Assembly: GCA_012964335.1 (NCBI GenBank)
Contig: DTUF01000035.1
Location: forward strand, 59,816-101,870
Source: Candidatus Poseidoniales archaeon
Lineage (GTDB): Archaea > Thermoplasmatota > Poseidoniia > Poseidoniales > Thalassarchaeaceae
DNA: 42,055 bases
Reading direction: 5' to 3'
The notes under the pieces were generated by a model. The model was not told where the DNA came from. It worked only from the letters and a program-made list of their open reading frames with translations, and ran no database searches. Shown here piece after piece: positions 30,847 through 38,015 of the stretch (its first letter is position 1; the number at the start of each line of letters is the position of its first letter). A program made the position numbers and the translations under genes.

Positions 30847-31805
30847 CGGACACTTGGAGCGCCAAAAGGAGTGACTAATACTCGTCCTCCTCGCATCTCA
30901 AGAGCGGCTGATGTCTCCTCTGGATTTGTTGTTAATGCAAGCATGCATCCACCCCCTCCAGCACCAGTCATCTTTGCTCCAAGGGATGAGCGCCTTGCAA
31001 CCTCAACCATGTCATCAAGTTCTTTGCAGGATACTCCAACTCCCGCGAGTAGTTGGTGAGCTTCGTCCATTAATTGCCCAACCATTGTAAAATCACCATT
31101 AGAAAGTGCATCAACACCATTTCGAGCCAATTCACCCATACGAGATATATCAGTCATTTTTTCAGGATGTTTAGCCAATAGTTCTGCTAGCCCAGCAACC
31201 ATATCTCCGGTAGGGGAATGAATCCCAGTGTATCCTACAACTAGCCATAAATCATTGACTGAAGGAGGAAGAGTCACTGAATGAACTTCCCAGTTCCTTT
31301 CACCCTCCGGTGTCTCCAAACTTCTTGTGTAACGCCACTCGCTGGATTGCTCTTTTTTGTCAGAGACAAATACACAACCCCCTAGGGTTGCAGTTGAGGT
31401 GTCAGTAGGAGAGGCTCTACCTGCTTGAGCCGCTGCCTCAGCAAGATGGGAAAGTGCAGAAATTTTCTCTGGGTCGAGCGGTTGTCCGATAGTTGACAGC
31501 ATTGCTGCGCTACAAGCAGATGACAAGGCCGCAGATGAACCAAGGCCTGCGGCGGGAAACAATTCGCTGTTGATCTGGATAGAGTAATTTTGCGAATCAT
31601 CGCCTAAAATAGCGTTTTTCAAATATGCTATGTGGGGATGGCGACTAGTATCTAGTGGGTAACCATCAATTTTCCAATCACCTTTACATGGCTCTAATGA
31701 AACGCTAACCCTAGCATCAATTGCAATCGCGAGAGCGGGTTCCCCGTAGACCACCGCATGTTCTCCGAACAGTATCGCCTTACCTGCGGCCGAGGCGGTC
31801 ACCAT
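30831..31805 (-). CDS. mvk: Mevalonate kinase
   Basis: This 324-residue GHMP kinase begins ASAAGKAILFGEHAVVYG, the mevalonate kinase N-terminal signature. It has the ATP-binding PAAGLGSSAAL (84-94), a central ASPTDTSTATLGG as in archaeal mevalonate kinases, and the C-terminal GAKMTGAGGGGC loop. It phosphorylates mevalonate with ATP in the cytoplasm, an early step in making isoprenoid units for archaeal ether lipids. The length is normal for the family (about 300-330). The ATG at 31805 has no obvious ribosome binding site. The gene is divergent from the EMO-like gene and followed on the same strand by TBP after about 90 bases. Confidence 0.93.
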   Translation of the reverse strand: MVTASAAGKAILFGEHAVVYGEPALAIAIDARVSVSLEPCKGDWKIDGYPLDTSRHPHIAYLKNAILGDDSQNYSIQINSELFPAAGLGSSAALSSACSAAMLSTIGQPLDPEKISALSHLAEAAAQAGRASPTDTSTATLGGCVFVSDKKEQSSEWRYTRSLETPEGERNWEVHSVTLPPSVNDLWLVVGYTGIHSPTGDMVAGLAELLAKHPEKMTDISRMGELARNGVDALSNGDFTMVGQLMDEAHQLLAGVGVSCKELDDMVEVARRSSLGAKMTGAGGGGCMLALTTNPEETSAALEMRGGRVLVTPFGAPSVRIENS

Positions 31806-31915
31806 GATAGGCCGGTGAGTGGTACGCCCATTAGCGATTGGGTGGCGGCGGTTGTTTCAAGGCCAAACCTCCCTTCGTCATAACCGGCCAAAGTCAGGTA
31901 GTCAGAGTTGAGAAG

Positions 31916-33916
31916 ATGGAACACCCACTGTTGCTCAATTATTCAGGAATTCCTGGCTGGATGATTTTACTAATTATTGGTGGGGGCTCACTAGGTATTT
32001 TCCTCTACCAAGTGCAAAAGGCAACACGACTGGTGATGGTTGGCGCTAGCGACAATCGTTTCGACTCATGGGGCGTGCGCTCCAAAGAAGTGCTGAGTGG
32101 CTGGCTTGGTCAGAAAAGGGTGCTTAGGGAAAAAGTCGTAGGAACAATGCATGTGATGATGTTCTGGGGATTCTTGATGCTTGGAAGTGATATGTTTGAT
32201 TTGGCAACAGCCAATTACTTTTCAACAAAAATCCTACCAGCAATCCTACTTGGACCATGGAATGGCATGGTTGAATTTGGATATTTCATTGCTCTGCTAG
32301 GATGTGTCGCTGCATTCCTCCGCAGAACGGTATTCACCCCTGAGATGTTGAAAGGACAATCACAACTTGAAGGAAATTTCATCTTATTCCTTATTTTCAC
32401 AATCACTAGTACCTCATTTATCATTGAATCAATGGAATCCCCATCTCAAAAGTGGGAGCCTATTGGCGCATGGGTAGCAGGATTAGGATTCTCATCAAGT
32501 GTAGTCATTGGAGCTTACTGGGCTCACATGATAGCGATTTCATCCTTCCTCATTCTCATCCCATTATCCAAACATATGCACCTTGTGATGGCTTTCCCTA
32601 ACGTGTTTTTCCACGACACTGAACCAATGGCTAAGATGCTACCAATGGCAATTTCTGAAACCGGCAAAGCAGTACCACTTGAGGACCTTGAGATTGAGAC
32701 TTTTGGAGCTAGCGAATACAGCCAATTGACCTGGCGGCAGTTGATTGATGGATGGGCTTGTACCACCTGTGTTCGTTGCCAAGATGTGTGTCCGGCTTAC
32801 GAATCGGGGAAATCTCTCAACCCAATGACAATTGTTCACAATGTGAGAGATTATGCTAACGAGTACGCACCTATTCTTCTCAAAGGGGAAACTCCTGATG
32901 AGAGTATTATTGCTCGTTTCACCCCAGAAGCAATTTGGGCTTGTACTACTTGTCACGCCTGTGTTGATGCTTGCCCTGTCTACATTGAACATGTGCCAAA
33001 ATTAACTGAAGCACGCCGTCATCTGATGATGGAAGCGATGGATTACCCAGAGGAATTCAATGTCGCTCTTGGAAATCTAGAAACCAATTCTAATCCGTAT
33101 GGATTTGGCGCTCATGAACGCGCTGATTGGGCTGAAGGGTTAGACATCAAGATCGGTGAGAAAGCCGAATACATCTACTTCGTCGGCTGCGCCGCATCAT
33201 TTGATGAGCGTAATCAAAAAGTTGCCCGCGCCACTATTTCTCTACTCAACAAAGCGGGAGTAGACGTTGGAATCCTTGGTATGGAAGAAGGATGCTCCGG
33301 TGACCCTGCTCGGCGCATGGGCAATGAATACCTGTTCCAAATGATGGCAGAAATGAATGTCGCCACATTCAAAGAAATGGGTGTAAAGAGAATTATTGCT
33401 TCATGCCCACACTGCTTCCACACGCTTGGAAAAGAGTACAAAGATTTCGGCGCTGAAGACTTAGAAGTGCTACACCACAGCGAGATTCTTGCACTTCTGC
33501 AAAAAGAAGGTAAGTTACCTCAGATGGAAGAAAGTGAACGCAACATCACTTACCATGACCCTTGTTACCTCGGGAGAATCGGTGGTGTACTTGAGGAGCC
33601 ACGTTCTGTAATCGGTGGAGTTGATGTTGAGGTTGAAAGGCATGGTCAAGATTCATTCTGTTGTGGAGCAGGTGGCGCCCAAATGTGGTTAGAAGAAGAC
33701 CCAGACAAGCGAGTTAACGAGATTCGCGCCAAAGAGTTGGCTGACACCGGTTGTGACACAGTAGCAGTCGGTTGCCCCTTCTGTTCTGTGATGGTTGACG
33801 ATGGACTGAAATCCATTGGCAAAGAAATGGAAGTGATGGATGTCGCTGAACTCCTTTGGGAGCAGATTCAAGCCAAAGACAAGGAAATACAAGCAACCGT
33901 GTCGGCAGCAGAGTGA
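31916..33916 (+). CDS. EMO-like membrane iron-sulfur oxidoreductase (ETF:quinone oxidoreductase type)
   Basis: From the ATG at 31916 the protein has 666 residues. The N-terminal half is a NarI-like membrane domain of about five to six helices with candidate haem-ligand His residues (H79, and the HMH group near 220). It is followed by two ferredoxin-type [4Fe-4S] motifs, CTTCVRCQDVCP (from C282) and CTTCHACVDACP (from C343). Two cysteine-rich CCG-type domains as in HdrD/GlpC come next: the first has GCSGD and SCPHC, and the second DPCYLG, FCCGAGG (C582-C583) and GCPFC. This matches proteins proposed to pass electrons from electron-transfer flavoprotein to membrane quinone (EMO). Electron flow from fatty-acid or amino-acid oxidation is inferred. 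No ETF genes are nearby. The frame is open to 31838, but this ATG begins the conserved region. Confidence 0.88.
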   Translation: MEHPLLLNYSGIPGWMILLIIGGGSLGIFLYQVQKATRLVMVGASDNRFDSWGVRSKEVLSGWLGQKRVLREKVVGTMHVMMFWGFLMLGSDMFDLATANYFSTKILPAILLGPWNGMVEFGYFIALLGCVAAFLRRTVFTPEMLKGQSQLEGNFILFLIFTITSTSFIIESMESPSQKWEPIGAWVAGLGFSSSVVIGAYWAHMIAISSFLILIPLSKHMHLVMAFPNVFFHDTEPMAKMLPMAISETGKAVPLEDLEIETFGASEYSQLTWRQLIDGWACTTCVRCQDVCPAYESGKSLNPMTIVHNVRDYANEYAPILLKGETPDESIIARFTPEAIWACTTCHACVDACPVYIEHVPKLTEARRHLMMEAMDYPEEFNVALGNLETNSNPYGFGAHERADWAEGLDIKIGEKAEYIYFVGCAASFDERNQKVARATISLLNKAGVDVGILGMEEGCSGDPARRMGNEYLFQMMAEMNVATFKEMGVKRIIASCPHCFHTLGKEYKDFGAEDLEVLHHSEILALLQKEGKLPQMEESERNITYHDPCYLGRIGGVLEEPRSVIGGVDVEVERHGQDSFCCGAGGAQMWLEEDPDKRVNEIRAKELADTGCDTVAVGCPFCSVMVDDGLKSIGKEMEVMDVAELLWEQIQAKDKEIQATVSAAE

Positions 33917-33998
33917 AAGTGATTAGCCAACTTCACCCCAACTTTCAGATATCGACTCCAATGCATGAGTTGAAAGCATAATTCCCCAAACCAGTACC

Positions 33999-34517
33999 AT
34001 GGCACAACTGGTAATCGGCGGCGGTTGCTTCTGGTGTGTAGAGGGCGGGCTCAATAATCTGCGAGGAGTTTCTGAGGTCATCCCAGGTTATTCAGGTGGT
34101 GAAACTCAAGACCCAACCTATCAACAGGTTTGCTCAGGAAAAACTGGCCATGCTGAAGTTGTAAGAGTTACATTTGACGAACAGGTCATCCCTCTCAACA
34201 CCTTACTTGAGGTATTCTTCACTTTACATGACCCGACCCAACTCAACCGTCAAGGTGCAGATATTGGTACTCAATACCGAAGTGTCATCTTCACTTCTGA
34301 TGAACAACAGAGAATTACCTCTGAACAAGTAATTGAACAATGTCAAGCGAATTTTGACAATGAAATTGTGACTGAGATTTCACCTCTGGGACATCTTTAC
34401 ATTGCTGAAGATTATCATCATGATTACTACGCTAATAACCCAAATAATCCGTATTGCTTAGCGGTGGTAGGCCCTAAAGTTGCTAAGGCTAAAGCGAAGC
34501 ATGCATCGCTATATTGA
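33999..34517 (+). CDS. msrA: Peptide methionine sulfoxide reductase A
   Basis: This 172-residue protein has the catalytic GGGCFWC (C10, C13) at the N-terminus, GYSGG, and the YQQVCSGKTGHAE and DIGTQYRS stretches that define MsrA. It reduces methionine-S-sulfoxide in oxidised proteins with thioredoxin-type donors in the cytoplasm. The start is the ATG at 33999. It lies 82 bases after the EMO-like gene on the same strand. It belongs functionally with the glutaredoxin and PrxQ genes elsewhere in the window. Confidence 0.96.
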   Translation: MAQLVIGGGCFWCVEGGLNNLRGVSEVIPGYSGGETQDPTYQQVCSGKTGHAEVVRVTFDEQVIPLNTLLEVFFTLHDPTQLNRQGADIGTQYRSVIFTSDEQQRITSEQVIEQCQANFDNEIVTEISPLGHLYIAEDYHHDYYANNPNNPYCLAVVGPKVAKAKAKHASLY

Positions 34518-34634
34518 GCTGAAGTATAACTTAGATGACAGAAAATAAATCACGTGCTTCAAATCAGTAAAAATTCAGGAATGATGGCCACATAGAACCA
34601 TCGCCTTCAAAACCAATCGCCACCACCCAGTATC

Positions 34635-35039
34635 ATGTCTGAAGAAACATATACCGTTGCCGGCAAAAGTATGCCAGAAATCTCGATTGCTGTTGGGTTA
34701 ATTTTCACCCTGTGGGGTGTAGCGGCCTATGTCATGAGTGACATGGCAAGTTTGACGGCAATGATTCCATTGTTCGTTGGAGGGCCAATTGGAGCCATGG
34801 GGCTCTTGTCACAATTGAAGCCTGAGAAGAGAAAGGCATTCATGCACGTCTCGGCGGTGTTTGGAGTCCTTTGTGCCCTTGGTGGTCTACGTTTACCTAT
34901 GGTCATCATGGATGATGGGAGCAGTACTCTGCTCATCGCTTCCCATACCATTCTCTTGGTGCTTGGTAGTGTCTACACCTATCTCTGTGTTCAATCATTT
35001 ATTTGGATTCGCAAACAACGTGAAGCTAACGAAGCATAG
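34635..35039 (+). CDS. Four-helix membrane protein of unknown function
   Basis: This 134-residue protein has four hydrophobic segments (about 15-34, 40-58, 70-88 and 97-120), a short polar N-terminus and a basic/acidic end (RKQREANEA). The layout resembles small integral membrane proteins without known activity. No motif is recognised. It follows MsrA after 117 bases and faces the SDR gene tail to tail across a hairpin, so it is probably the last gene of the plus-strand set. Confidence 0.65.
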   Translation: MSEETYTVAGKSMPEISIAVGLIFTLWGVAAYVMSDMASLTAMIPLFVGGPIGAMGLLSQLKPEKRKAFMHVSAVFGVLCALGGLRLPMVIMDDGSSTLLIASHTILLVLGSVYTYLCVQSFIWIRKQREANEA

Positions 35040-35047
35040 AACCATAC

Positions 35048-35067
35048 AGTGATTACCACAAATCACT
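35048..35067. terminator. Bidirectional stem-loop between convergent genes
   Basis: AGTGATT (35048-35054) and AATCACT (35061-35067) form a perfect 7-bp stem with a 6-base loop between the stop of the four-helix membrane protein (35039) and the stop of the SDR gene (35053). Confidence 0.45.
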
Positions 35068-35907
35068 AGTGCTGGTCATTTGTTCAGATAGGCCCCAAAG
35101 TTTAGCGGCATCTTCGTCTCTTTTTGCGGCCTTTGACAACTTTCCTGGCTTGCAATTGTATAGGTATTCGCCATTATGCTTGCGAGCCGCCTCAGATGTG
35201 GCGAGCCATACGATTGTTTCAGCTCCTTTGCTATCACGGCGCTGAACCGGCCAAGTCAAGAACATCACCAATCGGCCGATTAAGCCATTGTTTCTAGAAA
35301 ATCCAGTATTGACAAAGCCTGGGTGAATGCAATTTGCTGTAACATCAGTCCCAGACAATTTGCGTGCCAATTCCTTGGTGAATAGAATATTTGCCAACTT
35401 TGATTGACAGTAGGTAGACCAACCACCCATACTTCCTCGTTTATCATATTGTAAATCGTCCCACCTCATTTTCCCTGGTCTGTGTGCTTCACTGGCAGTA
35501 GAAATCACCCGAGCTGCTGGGGAAGACATTAGTTGGTCTTTCAGAAGACTCGTGAGCAAAAAGTAAGCATTGTGATTGAGTGCCCAAGTACGTTCAAATC
35601 CTGCTGGCGTCTTGATATTCTTAGTGAAAATCGCTCCAGCATTATTGACTAATACGTCAAGTTGTGAATGCTGACTTTTGACACGCTCGGCAAGAGCGCG
35701 GATTTCATCCTGCTCTAGTAAGTTACAGACTTCGCCTGAAATCGGGCCACAGCCATCAATGGCCTTAGCCTCTGAAATTACTTCATCAATCCTTGATTGG
35801 TCGCGACCAACCACAATCATAGTAGCACCAGATGGCGCCATTCCATGAACCACTTTTCTGCCGATACCTCGGGTTGCGCCAGTTATCAGCACCACTTTGC
35901 CTTCCAT
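35053..35907 (-). CDS. Short-chain dehydrogenase/reductase (retinol-dehydrogenase-like)
   Basis: With the ATG at 35907 the protein has 284 residues and starts MEGKVVLITGATRGIGRK, the classical SDR cofactor-binding TGxxxGxG. It also has VLVNNAG (86-91), a catalytic Ser near 138 and YCQSK (Y166, K170), then HPGFVNTG. It catalyses NAD(P)-dependent oxidation or reduction of an alcohol/ketone. The pattern is closest to the retinol dehydrogenase/WW-oxidoreductase-like subgroup. The substrate is unknown. The frame is open upstream to 36027, but that part overlaps the cysteinyl-tRNA synthetase start on the other strand and is not family-like. ATGs at 35946 and 35952 are alternative starts. Confidence 0.87.
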   Translation of the reverse strand: MEGKVVLITGATRGIGRKVVHGMAPSGATMIVVGRDQSRIDEVISEAKAIDGCGPISGEVCNLLEQDEIRALAERVKSQHSQLDVLVNNAGAIFTKNIKTPAGFERTWALNHNAYFLLTSLLKDQLMSSPAARVISTASEAHRPGKMRWDDLQYDKRGSMGGWSTYCQSKLANILFTKELARKLSGTDVTANCIHPGFVNTGFSRNNGLIGRLVMFLTWPVQRRDSKGAETIVWLATSEAARKHNGEYLYNCKPGKLSKAAKRDEDAAKLWGLSEQMTSTSDLW

Positions 35908-36009
35908 ATTGGCAACGCCTGCACCGGCGTTGGACCCCTTAACCATGAACATGGCCTGTTGGAGGGGGTTAAAACCATGTGTTGTGAGCGACCCGCCGAG
36001 AATGATAGG

Positions 36010-37506
36010 ATGGGACTGAGAGTTCACGATACTCGTCGCCGCAAGAAAGTTGATTTCACGACTATTGAACCGGGTAAAGTTCGGATGTATGTCTGTGGAA
36101 TCACTCCTTATTCACCTTCACATCTTGGCCACGCTCGCTGTTATGTTTCCTTTGATATAATTCATCGCTGGCTAGAATCGAAAGGATACGATGTGACTTA
36201 TGTTCAGAACTTCACTGATGTTGATGATAAAATAATCAATATCGCTAACGAGGAAGGTATAGATTTCACTGAAGTAGCGGAGCGCAATATTGAAGATTAT
36301 TTGTCTGCAATGGATGCGATGAATGTACTACGCGCCGACCATTATCCTAGAGTTACTGAAACCATAGATGGGATCATCTCAATGGTTGAAATCCTTTTAG
36401 AAAAAGAACACGCTTACATCGGCGACGATGGAGTCTATTTCCATGTAGAATCAGCACCTGAAAAGTATGGACTTTTGACCGGGCAGAACATTGAGGCTGT
36501 TCGGGCAGGAGCAAGTGGCAGAGTAGGTGGCACTGGAAGTGGAAAACGTGACCACAAGGATTTCGCATTGTGGAAACTTGCTAAACCAGGAGAACCACAG
36601 TGGCCTAGCCCATGGGGAGCTGGTAGACCTGGGTGGCACATTGAATGCAGTGCCATGAGTTTGCAGTTCTTCGGAGAACAATTTGATATTCATGGCGGTG
36701 GAGAAGATTTGCGGTTCCCGCACCACGAAGCGGAAATCTTCCAATCAGAATGTTGTACTGGAATCTCACCTCTAGTTCATCACTGGATGCACAATGGTTT
36801 CGTCAATGTAGATGGTGAGAAAATGTCGAAATCTCTTGGTAATTTCTGGACTATTACAGATGCATTGCAAAACTTTGAGCCGTTGGTGTTGCGTCATGCA
36901 CTTCTCAATGCTCATTACCGTAATCCAATTGATTTATCAGAGCAATTTCTTGAGGATGGAAAGCGAAGTCAAGCAAAACTTGAGGATGCATATCATGATG
37001 CATTAACCGTCTGGGATGAGGTAAAGCATAACCAAATTGTCAAATTACCACGACCTGAACTTGGAAGTGATGGATTAGCCCACACGTTAGGTATGCTCGA
37101 AAAGTTAGGCGAACAATGTGCGGTGGCGATGGACGACGATTTCAACACCCGTGAAGCACTTGCGAGGATTAACGCCGCCATTCGTGAGATTTCAAAGATG
37201 CTAAACTCAGGACTTCCAGATGATGACCGTGTAGCATTCGGATATTACGCGGTTGAGTGGTTAGAAGAATTCGCAGGCAAAGCACTTGGACTTCTGCCAA
37301 CTCGTGAGCAAGCATTGTTGGGGCCGCCTGATGACCCGCGCAGGACTGAATTGGCACCTAAAGTTGGAGAGTTGCTCATCAAGAGAGCAGCGGCTAGAGA
37401 AGCAAAGGATTGGCCAGCCGCTGATGCCATCCGAGACGAATTAGCGGCGCTAGGAATCACGGTTCAAGATACTGCAGATGGACCGGTTTGGAAAATTAAT
37501 GATTGA
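36010..37506 (+). CDS. cysS: Cysteinyl-tRNA synthetase
   Basis: This 498-residue class I synthetase has the HIGH-type motif HLGH (38-41), zinc-binding Cys29 in MYVCGITPY with the matching GWHIECSAMS and HHEAE ligands, and the KMSKS loop exactly as EKMSKSLG (271-275). A DALR-type helical domain and short C-terminal region complete it. It charges tRNA-Cys with cysteine, so this organism uses the direct route rather than only the SepRS route. The ATG at 36010 begins the conserved part. An ATG at 35977 is preceded by a much stronger GGAGGGGG and would add 11 residues. The gene is divergent from the SDR gene, with overlapping or very close promoters. Confidence 0.96.
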   Translation: MGLRVHDTRRRKKVDFTTIEPGKVRMYVCGITPYSPSHLGHARCYVSFDIIHRWLESKGYDVTYVQNFTDVDDKIINIANEEGIDFTEVAERNIEDYLSAMDAMNVLRADHYPRVTETIDGIISMVEILLEKEHAYIGDDGVYFHVESAPEKYGLLTGQNIEAVRAGASGRVGGTGSGKRDHKDFALWKLAKPGEPQWPSPWGAGRPGWHIECSAMSLQFFGEQFDIHGGGEDLRFPHHEAEIFQSECCTGISPLVHHWMHNGFVNVDGEKMSKSLGNFWTITDALQNFEPLVLRHALLNAHYRNPIDLSEQFLEDGKRSQAKLEDAYHDALTVWDEVKHNQIVKLPRPELGSDGLAHTLGMLEKLGEQCAVAMDDDFNTREALARINAAIREISKMLNSGLPDDDRVAFGYYAVEWLEEFAGKALGLLPTREQALLGPPDDPRRTELAPKVGELLIKRAAAREAKDWPAADAIRDELAALGITVQDTADGPVWKIND

Positions 37507-37527
37507 ACACCAAACTTTTGAATTCGT

Positions 37528-37989
37528 TCAACAACTAGAATCGTCTGATGAACGAGCTTGCTCGTAAGATTCAATGAATTCATCCATCGGACAATCGGAA
37601 ATCAGTTGTCCCAACGTTTGTATTGGTATTTTCGCGGAGTTTGTAAAACGCAAACAAGATTTCCCCATATTTGGTTTAACACCTAATTCTGTAAATGCAT
37701 CAAGCAGGAGTTGATGCTGGTCTTGATTTTGGTACACCGACATCATGTAAAGAGAAAGATGGCGTTTCTGGGCAGCAAGAGCACAGAACATCAGTGGTTC
37801 GCCATTGTATGTCTCAGGATAGACCTCTAGGGGCACCTCATAGGAAAGCATACCCCAGGTTGTTGATTCAACATAACCATCGGGAAGATTGTCAAGAATC
37901 ATCTGCCGAACCTCCAAGAATGACTCTTTTCGGTTTTCTGGCAATTTGGATAGATATTCTTCAACCGTGTCGGCTTGAATACTAACCAT
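37528..37989 (-). CDS. DUF1801 (YdhG-like) domain protein
   Basis: This 153-residue protein matches the DUF1801 pattern: an opening TVEEYLSKLPENRKE helix, LPDGYVESTTWGMLSYEVPL, and later LSLYMM and GKSCLRF. The family is widespread, and its biochemical role is not settled. It is cytoplasmic with no signal or membrane segment. The length is at the family norm (about 110-150). It lies 21 bases from the cysS stop in convergent orientation and follows the secreted amidohydrolase gene by 26 bases on the same strand, so it could be its operon partner. Confidence 0.8.
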   Translation of the reverse strand: MVSIQADTVEEYLSKLPENRKESFLEVRQMILDNLPDGYVESTTWGMLSYEVPLEVYPETYNGEPLMFCALAAQKRHLSLYMMSVYQNQDQHQLLLDAFTELGVKPNMGKSCLRFTNSAKIPIQTLGQLISDCPMDEFIESYEQARSSDDSSC

Positions 37990-38015
37990 ATTATTGCGGA
38001 GTCTGCTAAATGCTT

